A stretch of DNA of 20,324 nucleotides from Chara braunii (GCA_003427395.1 BFEA01000418.1:1299760-1320083), one strand, 5' to 3'; positions 7,040-14,864 are shown, numbered from the stretch's first letter. Numbers and translations: made by a program. The notes: a model not told the origin generated them from the sequence alone.

Positions 7040-7183
7040 GCTTCTACGCATTCCACCCAATCCCTATGCCTCCTCTCCGGACGGGATGGCTCAACCGAGA
7101 GTGTACCCCGTCCCCCCTACTCTCTTCGTTAGCCATCCCGTACGGAAAGATGGCACTGGGATTGGATTGAGTGCTGTAAAAGC
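7040..7183. repeat. Long imperfect hairpin (foldback)
   Basis: The two halves are inverted copies: the left arm has GCTTCTACGCATTCC, CCAATCCC, TGCC, CCGGACGGGATGGCT, GAGAGT; the right arm in reverse complement has GCTTTTACAGCACTC, CCAATCCC, TGCC, CCGTACGGGATGGCT, GAGAGT. Arms are about 60 bases and the apical loop about 15. This explains why opposite-strand reading frames look alike here. It could be a foldback MITE or a small-RNA-type hairpin precursor; the sequence alone does not decide. Confidence 0.7.
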
Positions 7184-7433
7184 GAAACTCGACTTGGCCT
7201 TTCGGCGAAGTTTTCCTGCTCCGGCAACAAGAAACTACCAAGGAAGCTCCCTAAAATTGCTGTGGCGGTGGGGTCCACTTCCTCTTTTCCCTTCCCGTAG
7301 GCGACAATTTGTGCGTTTTAAACATTTCCAGACCTTTCCAATGTGCTTTTCTGTGTGACCCTTCGCTAAAATTTAATTTCGTCTTTACAACCAATGGCTG
7401 ACTGATGACTGGGACCACCATATGGCGGCTACG

Positions 7434-7655
7434 AGTCCCGGGCTAAGTTCCCCCTTGAACCCGTCCCCAAAAAGCTCTAGAGTCCTGGGCATGGTATCCT
7501 TAAAGGGGGACTTTTAGCCCAGGACTCGGTTTCTTTTTCTTGGGGGGGGGCTCGACGTTCTTAGAGTCCTGGGCTAAGTTCCCCCTTGAGCCCCAAAAGA
7601 ACTCGTGTCCTGGGCTAAGTTCCCCCTTGAGCCCCAAAAGAACTCGAGTCCTGGG
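7434..7655. repeat. 41-bp tandem repeat and related inverted copy
   Basis: GTCCTGGGCTAAGTTCCCCC begins units at 7566, 7607 and (truncated) 7648, period 41. A diverged unit starts near 7434 and an inverted piece (GGGGGACTTTTAGCCCAGGA) lies at 7506-7525. GGCATGGTATCCTTAA occurs at both 7488-7503 and 7654-7669, and the second is the insertion site of element B. Confidence 0.8.
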
Positions 7656-7669
7656 CATGGTATCCTTAA

Positions 7670-7830
7670 ACCACCAGTACCTTTCCCATATGTCGGCCGC
7701 GGGAACTGCGCGCCGGCCCGAAAATTAAGACTGGCCGCCGATTCTTTTTATCGGCGGCCGCCCTTTCGTTTCAGGCCAGCGCGTTACCCGGCGTGGATCT
7801 GAAAAAATACCTGGGAAAGGTACTGGTGGT
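7670..7830. mobile_element. TIR element B, 161 bp, flanked by TTAA
   Basis: The ends form perfect inverted repeats (ACCACCAGTACCTTTCCCA, 19 bp, plus the palindromic TTAA flank on each side at 7666-7669 and 7831-7834). Nearly the whole element folds: GCGCGCCGGCCCGAAA pairs with an inverted GCGCGCTGGCCTGAAA-like block, and GGCCGCCGAT / ATCGGCGGCC (7733-7742, 7750-7759) forms the tip. An unoccupied paralogous site at 7488-7515 reads ...ATCCTTAAAGGGGGACTT, whereas the occupied site reads ATCCTTAA-element-TTAAGGGGGGGACTT. The target duplication is therefore TTAA. TTAA duplication is typical of piggyBac-type transposition, but the ends are not a piggyBac consensus I recognise. Confidence 0.85.
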
Positions 7831-8054
7831 TTAAGGGGGGGACTTAGCCTTTGGGACTAGACCTTCTTTCTTTTCTTTTCTTTTCTTTTTTTTTTCGTTT
7901 TTTTTTTTTTTTAAATGCCTGCGGTCCCTACAAGAGAGGGTGGTATGAGCAGCCCCCCCTTAGTATATGTCCTTAGAGGTGTCTGTTCTTTGGCTGGTTC
8001 CCTTTCAGGTTCTGCTGGTTTTGCCTTCTGCAAGGCTGCAGCATCCTTGCTCAA

Positions 8055-8205
8055 ACCACCAGTACTTCCTAAGGTCGTGCCCGTTAACAAGCCACAATCT
8101 TAGGAAACGTACGGGACACTACAGGAGTGTCCAAATTCATCCGACTAGAAATGTTTCTACTCTATTTTTTTTCCATGGCCGATAGCTGGGCCAAGTACTG
8201 GTGGC
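8055..8205. mobile_element. TIR element C of the ACCACCAGTAC family
   Basis: Left end ACCACCAGTACTT preceded by TCAA (8051-8054); right end, read inward, GCCACCAGTACTTGG followed by TTAA (8206-8209). Only about 13 bp of the ends match. The left interior (CCTAAG) and right interior (GGCCCAGCTATCG) differ, and the right side matches element A instead. It may be a chimera of two family members. Confidence 0.55.
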
Positions 8206-8237
8206 TTAAGATATCTAGGCCCAGCTATCGGCCATGG
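8173..8237. repeat. Perfect 20-bp inverted repeat
   Basis: CCATGGCCGATAGCTGGGCC (8173-8192) is the exact inverse of 8218-8237, with a 25-base spacer that contains the terminus of element C and its TTAA flank. A T run before and an A run after extend the pairing to about 30 bp with one bulge. Confidence 0.9.
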
Positions 8238-8276
8238 CAAAAAAAATATCTCCACTTAAGTCCACTAGTCATTAAT

Positions 8277-8374
8277 ATGCACAAAAGACTAAAAAATATG
8301 GCAGTGTATCTTCCCATGTTGTAGTGGAAGAGTGATTCTCATTCTGCACATTTGGTGAGTAGCGGAGCGAGGCC
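8277..8374 (+). mobile_element. MITE H, body and right end
   Basis: It matches the family from ATGCACAAAAGACTAAAAAA through GGCAGTGTATCTTCC, GATTCTCATTCTGCAC and ends at GTAGCGGAGCGAGGCC. The left terminus is missing or replaced. It preserves the sequence interrupted by U6 in copy E, so it serves as an empty-site comparison. Confidence 0.65.
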
Positions 8375-8383
8375 AATCGACTT

Positions 8384-8420
8384 CATTCTTTTTCGACTTC
8401 ATTCTTTTTCGACTTCGTAT
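8384..8420. repeat. 16-bp tandem repeat
   Basis: CGACTTCATTCTTTTT occurs twice in a row, followed by CGACTTCG. Confidence 0.8.
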
Positions 8421-8432
8421 CTTCACAGTGCT

Positions 8433-8592
8433 GTTTTTTTTTTTTTTTTCCTTCTTTATTTATTTTTATTTATTTTTATTTATTTTTTAAAGTGAGGGCC
8501 AGTGCCAAAGGCACATTTTACCAATACAATACAAGAACTCACGCCTCTTCCCATTAAGGCTGGAAGAGCCCTGACCACTGCTCCCTGGAGAT
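8433..8592 (-). mobile_element. SINE-like element, minus strand
   Basis: On the minus strand AGCAGTGGTCAGGGC (A-box-like, about 8568-8582) is followed by GGCGTGAGTTC (B-box-like, degenerate), a short body, and an A-rich tail of AAATA units and an A run (plus-strand 8433-8491). The order head, body, A-rich tail is that of a tRNA-derived SINE. The B box is weak. Confidence 0.4.
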
Positions 8593-8725
8593 GGCATCCC
8601 CCCTATTGACTACAATCACGCTTGGACTGGAGGCATTGATGACTTCCCCCTTCGGGAAGAATTGACCCCCACCCATCATTAACATACAATTCAGATGAAA
8701 AAAAAAAAAAAAACTACAGTGTCAA

Positions 8726-8878
8726 ACCACCAGTACATCTGGAGAATTCGACTGAGCCTCTTCGAAAAGTTAGGGGACTCTGGACAGGGCCCGCTTGGGG
8801 GCGGGCGGACTTTTTTTTGTTGTTTGTTTGTTCAGGGATGGGCGTAGTGCCACCCCATGGCATGGGATACTTTTTTTT

Positions 8879-8909
<31 letters not shown>

Positions 8910-9001
8910 ACTGGCCCTTCGAACGCCCTGTCCCGTGCCTCCAAAAATTTAGCAGAGGCTCAATTGGACTCTGAACTTGGCTGGGCCCACGTACTTGTGG
9001 T
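8726..9001. mobile_element. TIR element D of the ACCACCAGTAC family
   Basis: Left end ACCACCAGTAC preceded by TCAA (8722-8725); right end, read inward, ACCACAAGTAC followed by TTAA (9002-9005). Ten of eleven terminal bases match. The interior contains a (CTTT)n microsatellite (8871-8909), and GAGCCTC near 8754 faces GAGGCTC near 8955. No coding sequence. Its ends are more diverged than those of element B, so it is probably older. Confidence 0.65.
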
Positions 9002-9154
9002 TTAATCCTGGAAGCTGCGGAGCCAGCGATTTATTCAAATACGCTTAGCATGTCGACAGCAGGTCGACCAAACCGCCGACATTAAAAATATATCCTCATC
9101 AAACTGACCGGCCCCTGGTAAAGACAGACTTATCGTACTCGTCTCAATTAGTAT

Positions 9155-9222
9155 TCATCTGGATTTAAACCCGGGTCTGTACTTGGACATTTCACGTGTG
9201 TACCTACTGAGCTAGGCGAGGT
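9155..9222 (-). mobile_element. tRNA-like / SINE-head-like sequence
   Basis: On the minus strand GCCTAGCTCAGTAGGTA (9201-9217) is a good A box and GGGTTTAAATCC (9161-9172) a good B box, at tRNA spacing. Pairing of the other stems is poor and no anticodon can be assigned. The arrangement GGTAC-CAC, then GTTYAAATCC-GATG resembles the copy at 2067-2140, so the two may be one family. Confidence 0.5.
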
Positions 9223-9288
9223 TGGTTGCTGTTTCTTTTCTTCAACTCTTTGAGTGGCAGAGTAATTGTTTCTTGTTTTTGACTATTT

Positions 9289-9289
9289 A

Positions 9290-9335
<46 letters not shown>
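9289..9335. repeat. (ATT)n microsatellite
   Basis: About 15 perfect units, producing spurious poly-Ile and poly-Asn frames. Confidence 0.95.
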
Positions 9336-9339
<4 letters not shown>

Positions 9340-9586
9340 AAAAAAACAAAGTTGTCTTTATCGTTTATGAAAAACCAGGAAGCGGGCCCGGCGTCCCTTA
9401 CAAGAGCAGCGGCCCGGGTTCCGGATCTGGCAACTCTGGCCGGATTCAGATGCATGGTGGAGAAAATGTTCATCCTAAGTTATCAAGCCAGCTTTCACCT
9501 ATCACGCGAACCACAACCGCAAGGTCTCCCAACTACCCTACTCTTCTAGAGTAACCTACCGTGACCCATCGCACAACCAAACAGAC

Positions 9587-9632
9587 AGCAAAACAAAACA
9601 AAACAAACAGATAGCAAAACAAAACAAACAGC
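9587..9632. repeat. Short AC-rich tandem duplication
   Basis: AGCAAAACAAAACAAA...CAGAT is followed directly by a slightly shorter copy (9613-9632). Confidence 0.6.
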
Positions 9633-9771
9633 TACCCATCCCGCTACTTGAGAAAAGTCAACGAAGAATTACGTCCGCGTGGGATTTTATTTATTTATTT
9701 ATTTTTAATTAAAAAACCCCTCCTGTGCTAGGGGTGCTGATAGGAGCAGACACCACTAGCACCTGGGGGGG

Positions 9772-10192
9772 TGCTCCATCTATTGGTGGGGAGCAACACC
9801 TGCTGGAAAACGGGTCCAGCGTCCCTTGTACAGCATGAAAATGTTGAGAATCCGAGACCGCCTGCCAGCATTGATTGCTCTGGAGTCCAGAGGATTAACT
9901 GAGCAGGAGAGTGAATCTCTTCGCCCTGTTACAGGCGCCAAATATCCACTTTTGCATCCTAGTTCCTCCCTTCCCCAGCTATCCTTGCTATCCCTGTCCC
10001 CTGCCGTTCGGTACACAGAGATCATTCTGCACGTAGTCTGTTCTGAATTAATCAGTTTGAGGACTGTAATTCTCTCAAAAAAGAGTTGGGAAAAAAAAAG
10101 TAAAAAAGAAAAAGTTGAAACAACGTAGCGTCATATTAGGTTGGTAAAGTAAGATACCAGCACGTGGTGCTCCCCACGAATAGATTGGAGCA
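9772..10192. mobile_element. 421-bp element with about 36-bp terminal inverted repeats
   Basis: The left end 9772-9806 (TGCTCCATCTATTGGTGGGG then AGCAACACCTGCTGG) and the reverse complement of 10157-10192 agree at 32 of 36 aligned positions, with one single-base gap. The interior has one open frame of 100 codons (9826-10128, plus) that I do not recognise. No transposase motif is visible, so it is a non-autonomous DNA element or a decayed deletion derivative. Flanks differ and no target duplication was found. TTGGTAAAGTAAGAT just inside the right end is repeated at 10229-10243, outside the element. Confidence 0.6.
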
Positions 10193-10205
10193 AATTAAAA
10201 AGTGA

Positions 10206-10224
10206 AAAAAAAAAAAAAAAAAAA
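10206..10224. repeat. Poly(A) tract
   Basis: About 19 A between the two TTGGTAAAGTAAGAT copies. Confidence 0.8.
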
Positions 10225-10318
10225 CCTTGGTAAAGTAAGATGTTATTTCACGAGATTCACGGCACCTGAAGTGTTGGTAGGGTGATCGATTGATTTTCAT
10301 GTCAATAAAATACTACCT

Positions 10319-10640
10319 TCAATTCCTTGTATATTCAATAGAGTGAAACGTCCCCACCGAGCAAAACATGCCAGCGGTACTCGAGTCCTCTCCGAACCGT
10401 ATGAGATAGTCACCTATCATACGGCTCTCTATTCTACTTGCTTCGTAGTTCCAGTCTTCGAGTGAGTGAGTTGAGTGAGAGGCCGAAGTAAATAAAAGAA
10501 AACGCAAGAGCGCCCATAGGATCACGTATACAAGCAATTTCTTCTGAAAGAATTCGTAGAATAACCTTGTGAGGCAGCCGCCAGGCTGTGGTAATGTCAC
10601 CTTCTATTGTTCTTGGGAAATGGATAATTGAGCTCTCCAT
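10319..10640 (-). pseudogene. Group II intron remnant (RT/maturase piece plus domain V), organelle-derived
   Basis: On the minus strand a reading frame (from 10640) contains EGDITTAW-RLPHKVILRILSEE, similar in pattern to the GDI...H..L...L reverse-transcriptase motif of group II intron-encoded maturases. Most of the RT, including any YADD box, is absent. About 140 bases later comes a 34-nt segment with the full plan of domain V (separate entry). The missing middle indicates a large deletion. Organelle genomes of plants and algae carry such introns, so this is probably a second mitochondrial (less likely plastid) insertion. The domain V is seen directly; the RT identification is an inference from a short stretch. 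Confidence 0.55.
10394..10427 (-). ncRNA. Group II intron domain V
   Basis: The minus strand runs GAGCCGTATG, ATAG, GTGA, CTAT, CT, CATACGGTTC. The outer strands form ten pairs including one G-U. The inner ATAG/CTAT helix is closed by a GTGA tetraloop (GNRA type), and a two-base CT bulge sits on the 3' side. The AGC catalytic triad is near the 5' end. Size (34 nt), bulge, tetraloop and triad are all diagnostic of domain V. It lies in a decayed nuclear context, so activity is not expected. Confidence 0.8.
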
Positions 10641-10644
10641 AAAT

Positions 10645-11640
10645 TACGAGTAAATTAAAGTTGTGTAACGCCGTAACCAAATATGTTATGATCCTGGCCA
10701 ATTTCGAAGTACACATTCATCAGAAAGTACAATGCCCTCCAATTGCAAAAAGAAATGAATGAGCTTGAGAGGAGTGAGAGGGTACTACGAAGAAGAAGAA
10801 GAAAAAGAAAGAAGAAGAAGAAGATGATGTACACCGGCATAGACCAATGATAATGCTCTTCTTCTTCGCCAACCACTCTCCTCCTCCTTATCTCCTCCAC
10901 TCTTATTCAAACAAGAATATTAATAACAATATTGACTGGATGATCCAGAATCAATGTCCGAGTCCCTCTTCTACTGCAGGTATCACTTGAGATCCACCAT
11001 AGCCATGGCCGCCCCTCTCTCTCTCTTCCTCATAGACCGAGGCTATGGCGGACTACCAGGGCATTGCCCTGCTGTCCAAAGGACAACACAAAGCAGCTAT
11101 GGCTGCTCTAGCTCAGGCCGCCATGCCTGACTCTGCCTCGAAGCATCTTGGTGTACCTCTGCCCCGACTGGGCATTCCTTTTTTTTTTTTTTTTTTTTTT
11201 AAACAAACACCCCCTTCAGTGTTAGTGGTGTTGCGACTGCGCATTCCTGCTGCAGGGCCCACCAAGGTGATGAAGATGGCAACCACTGGCACCATCATGA
11301 TAGCCAGGTAAATACCTCTGGTGCTCCCCCTTCAAGTTCCTAGTCCTGGTCTTCTTCCTCCTCCGTGTCCTTGCTCCTTCCCCAGCAGCGCAGCTGAGTG
11401 CTAGCGCTGCTCCAGCCAGCGCTCCAACCAGCGTGTCGCCAAACTTGCACACCGATGAATGAGGAGGAGCAACTGGCTCCTCCTGGAGGTATAGCGGTCT
11501 GCTTGCCTCTTGGCGAGTGACTCCCTAGGCCGCGTGGCCTCCAAGCAACTGGTATCTCCTTCCTTTCGAAGGGAAATATCATTGCGACTCTGATATTGCC
11601 CGTACAGGCCTTAGACTCAGACTGGTTGGACTGGTACCCG
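10645..11640. other. No gene recognised
   Basis: This holds a GAA-rich stretch (10790-10825) and a T run (11168-11190). An 88-codon frame (11045-11311) starts with a good ATG context (GGCTATGGCG) and reads MADYQGIALLSKGQHKAAMA, but I cannot assign it and the poly(T) runs through it. CCAG-GTAAATACC near 11304 resembles a 5' splice site. None of this suffices for a gene call. Confidence 0.4.
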
Positions 11641-11740
11641 CCTAGACCTAGCCTACAAATACTGGGTCTGTAAAAATGTCAACTTTTGTCTTCTTCTGCT
11701 CGGCCTCGAGTACCCGGCACATCTACCTCTACCTGGTGTG

Positions 11741-11830
11741 GTACCGGCCTACCCACTACTTGAGTGCTTTCCACTGCTTCAAGTGTCGCAGGCCTCTTCC
11801 CCGCCACTTGAGTGTTTTCCCAGCTGCAAT
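11741..11830. repeat. Imperfect tandem duplication, about 45 bp
   Basis: CACTACTTGAGTGCTTTCCA near 11754 is echoed by CGCCACTTGAGTGTTTTCCC near 11803, with CGGCCTACC and AGGCCTCTTCC in front. Shortly after, at 11850, CGACAG-GTAAGTAC is a strong match to the 5' splice-site consensus, but no matching exon structure could be supported. Confidence 0.45.
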
Positions 11831-11859
11831 CCTCAATGTCACGGCGACAGGTAAGTACG

Positions 11860-12700
11860 GGCCCTTCGGGCACACTGAACGAACAAGTGCCCTTGAAGGT
11901 CACACACACTCAAGCCAACAAGCACTTAATAGATAGACATGCAGACAAGCAAACGTGCCCACACGCAGAGTTAGAGAACTCAGTAACAAGCGAGAAACTC
12001 AGCAAGGCAATGCCATTCAGTCCAATGCATGAGCAAAACTCATAAATCAGCTATGTGTCTCAATCCGTGTGTGGTCAGGTCATTACATTTAATTTACCCC
12101 CCTCTTTAGAGCGAGGTCCCTTATTAGAGCGAGTGACGCATTCTGAGTCCTAGGCAAACACGTTGTAAGCAAACAATTTAAGCAAAAAGATGTTGAGAGT
12201 ACTCAGTAGCAGTGAGTTTTGCAGAGATTTTGGGTACACCACTAGAGGCAAACTAGGGCAGGACAGAGGCCAGGCAACATCAGCGCCCAACTGCATAAAT
12301 AACTGGACATCTTCACCCGAATAGAACGCCCGGTGATTATAGCTGTATTTGGCACAAGTTGTAGTCTGCATGAAGTGACAATGACCGGACTTTCTCACAA
12401 ATATGCCTTTCACTACCTGCATGCTGGGGCACTGCTCTATGCAGCTATTGCGGAGTCCGACGCAGAAGATTATAGAGCGAGGGACAGAGCTAGAACACGT
12501 ACTACTAGACGCGGTTCGAGGAAAGATGAAAACAAGTGTTTGCAACATTGATTTTGTTTGGTCTCATCGCTTTGGGAAACCGCAACTTTCCGGCGCAGTG
12601 AAGCCGACTTAGCAAACTGTCACATCCAGGTATCGAAAGGCACACACGTCAGCCGAGAGACGTGGTTAGTAGTGGCGATCCGACGAGGATGAGACTCTAA
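11860..12700. other. No gene recognised
   Basis: The longest frame is 132 codons on the minus strand (12150-12548), with hydrophobic C-terminal text but no known motif. It overlaps equally plausible short plus-strand frames. I see no repeat structure beyond AGAGCGAG words near 12108-12134. Confidence 0.4.
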
Positions 12701-12703
12701 CAA

Positions 12704-12807
12704 GTAACTATCATCCCCGCAAATCAGAAAAGAATGGAAAGTTTTGCTCGAGAATGTAACTATCATCCCCGCAAATCAGAAAAGAATGGAAAGTTTTGCT
12801 CGAGAAT
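12704..12807. repeat. Exact 52-bp tandem duplication
   Basis: Units 12704-12755 and 12756-12807 are identical, starting GTAACTATCATCCCCGCAAA and ending GCTCGAGAAT. A third partial start (GTGACTG) follows. Zero divergence means a recent event. Confidence 0.97.
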
Positions 12808-12831
12808 GTGACTGCCCCCTGTATATTCGCA

Positions 12832-12900
12832 CAATAGGGTTTGAACCTGCAACATTCCGATTATGAGCTTGACGAGTTGCCAACTACTAACGTATGTGGC
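12832..12900 (-). pseudogene. tRNA-Met-like relic (CAT anticodon position)
   Basis: On the minus strand TAGTAGTTGGCAACTCG (A-box region, 12876-12892) is followed by AAGCTCATAATC, in which CAT sits at the anticodon position, and by AGGTTCAAACCCT, a good B box (12836-12848). The order resembles elongator tRNA-Met. The anticodon and acceptor stems pair weakly (CCACA with TGTG only), so it is a pseudogene or SINE head. Confidence 0.45.
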
Positions 12901-13016
12901 AAAATTTCCAGAACGTGACTATACACTTGTGAGTGATTGTTTAATAATTTAATTTGTTTCAGGAAGTCTTTGTCACCAGACATGAGTGAAAATTCCAAAG
13001 TTAACGTACTCGGATT

Positions 13017-13394
13017 TTGTGTTCCCCCCAGTTGCCTTTTTGGGTCCAGGAAGCCAAGCCTTTCATTTCACAAATTGAATGTGTATACAACTGCAAGTTG
13101 CGGAGGAAAGGGGGTCGGTACTGGAGATGTAAAGATACGTCATCAGAGGCCCAGGGAAAAAAAGAAAGGGTCAGAAAAAGGAAGAAGATTTCAAAGAAGA
13201 CAAAAGGGAAAGAAGACCAAGACTCGTTTTACGATCTTGTAGCAGATCAGCCTTGCCAAACACGTCAGACTCTGGGAAATTATCCCACCAGCATCTCACA
13301 TTCACGAGTGTCCTTCATCTGCGTATCAAAGACACGGTCGAGGTTTAACCAAGGGCTGGCTATTCCCACAGATCCCCTTTCACGACGAGCTTGA
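13017..13394 (+). CDS. Possible decayed FLYWCH-type zinc-finger fragment
   Basis: The frame contains CVYNCKLRRKGGRYWRCKD, which has the spacing of the aromatic-Cys and YWRC part of FLYWCH fingers, often found with Mutator-like transposases. The expected downstream Cys and Cys-x-His are not visible: after YWRC the text is KDTSSEAQGKK and then a basic run. There is no ATG at the start (the frame opens at TTG), and a TAA at 13002 closes it upstream. A good 3' splice-like TTTGTTTCAG ends at 12962 but reads into that stop. At best this is a broken exon or transposase remnant; it could be a chance frame. Confidence 0.2.
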   Translation: MCSPQLPFWVQEAKPFISQIECVYNCKLRRKGGRYWRCKDTSSEAQGKKERVRKRKKISKKTKGKEDQDSFYDLVADQPCQTRQTLGNYPTSISHSRVSFICVSKTRSRFNQGLAIPTDPLSRRA

Positions 13395-13657
13395 GTCTTC
13401 GCATGCGAGTTCTTCACTACGAGTATCTTCAACGACGTTGAATAAGTGGTGTCTGTTGCGTCGTGGACGTCTACAACGTCTCATATATTTGACATATTGG
13501 TTGTACAAATGAGCAGTTCATACGGTGACTCAAACAGTTGCCCCAAAAAAAAGAAACTAATTAGACACAAGGTAAAATCGTAAATCAAAACTACTTTTCT
13601 TATCATCAAAAGGGATAGGATTCAAAACTTCAATCTGATTTGCACAGACTAAGGCTA

Positions 13658-13663
13658 TGTGTG

Positions 13664-13694
<31 letters not shown>

Positions 13695-13719
13695 TTTTCC
13701 TGTGTGTGTGTGTGTGTGT
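13658..13719. repeat. (GT)n microsatellite, two blocks
   Basis: GT runs at 13658-13694 and 13701-13719 are separated by TTTTCC. Confidence 0.95.
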
Positions 13720-13729
13720 CATTCAACTC

Positions 13730-13885
13730 AATTGCAGGAAGGAAACTTCAGAGTCAGACCCGGAGAAACCTAGAGAAAGGCAATTTTTTTTTTTGAAGAA
13801 AACTAAAAAAAAACATGCGGGCCAATCAGGTACTGTGATCATGTTAATTCATTATATTACATTTGCAGGAAGGAAACTTCTTACC
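13730..13885. repeat. Direct repeat of TTGCAGGAAGGAAACTTC
   Basis: This 18-bp word occurs near 13731 and again near 13864, each followed within 15 bases by ACCCGGA. Both carry a TGCAG that looks like a 3' splice site. They are about 130 bases apart. Confidence 0.6.
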
Positions 13886-13939
13886 CGGATAAGCCTGATG
13901 TTTAGTCCAAGGAAAGGAACCAAAGATAGATCATAGACA

Positions 13940-14780
13940 CACGTCGTCAAAGAAGAGGCCGAAGGGCTGCAGGGTATACGTCCACGAAAACGACCGTTTT
14001 CGAGTCGCCTCGTGTCGTATAAGCGTCAATAAAACCCACTTAATTGGGACTTACGATTAATGTAATGCTTAAACTGCCATAGTAAATTTGTGTACTCGCG
14101 TAAACTACCACCACTAGACGATCTGCAACCCAAGGAACTACCAAACTTACACAAAACCAACTGAGGCACAAAAAAATTGAAAAAACTGATTCCATTCGGT
14201 GCAAACGCAAAAATGGTTGACAAACAAACTCTCAAACCCTAAACCCTACACCCTAAGACTTATTGCTGATAGCCTTACATCCCTTCAATAATGGTTTTCC
14301 CAAAGATGAGGAAGGTCAACATTTGATGCAATTGACTCCACCTCTTACCAGACTTACCTCACAAATTTAAAGTGAGAACTCTACAAAGAGAACCAGAGGT
14401 GAAAAAACCTTATGTCAACACTTGCTGGGTAAGTTTCAAAAATAGCGTGGTAGTTTCGAACTTTCACAACAAAATAATGGTGGGCCCAAAGTTTCATTGC
14501 AAAAATACATATTTCGTTACAACTTTATAACCTGGTAGTTTCACAATAAAAATATCTGCGTTGAGATCCCACTTTCGTAGCAAAAAATACATTTTCGGAC
14601 CCCAACAACATTTGCACTGCGAAACTTCGAAAACGCGTTATTTCTGCAATTGCCCACACTTTTGATTTCAAAATTCAAAATTCTCATGAAAAGGAAAACA
14701 AAATAGAAGTTCAATATCGTGTTTACTTTCATACCTTTGCATTGCACTCCAGCGAAATCGTCTCCTCCTGTTACTTGGGG
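13940..14780. other. No gene recognised; AT-rich
   Basis: AT-rich sequence with only short frames. Loosely repeated GTAGTTTC and GCAAAAA-TACAT words occur at 14450-14600. A plant telomere-like run lies at 14234-14255. Confidence 0.4.
14234..14255 (-). repeat. Interstitial telomere-like repeats (CCCTAAA)
   Basis: AAACCCTAAACCCTACACCC: about three units of the plant-type repeat, in the orientation opposite to the run at 5008-5062. Too short to be a telomere. Confidence 0.65.
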
Positions 14781-14864
14781 TTGACAACTTAGAAATCATT
14801 TGCTGCTAGGGCTTTACAACCTAGAGAATTTTTACTGCGAGGGGTTTACAAACTAGAAAATTTT
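14781..14864. repeat. 32-bp degenerate tandem repeat
   Basis: Units start TTGACAACTTAGAAATCA (14781), TTTACAACCTAGAGAATT (14813) and TTTACAAACTAGAAAATT (14845), with GCTAGGGC or GCGAGGGG at their ends. Confidence 0.6.
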
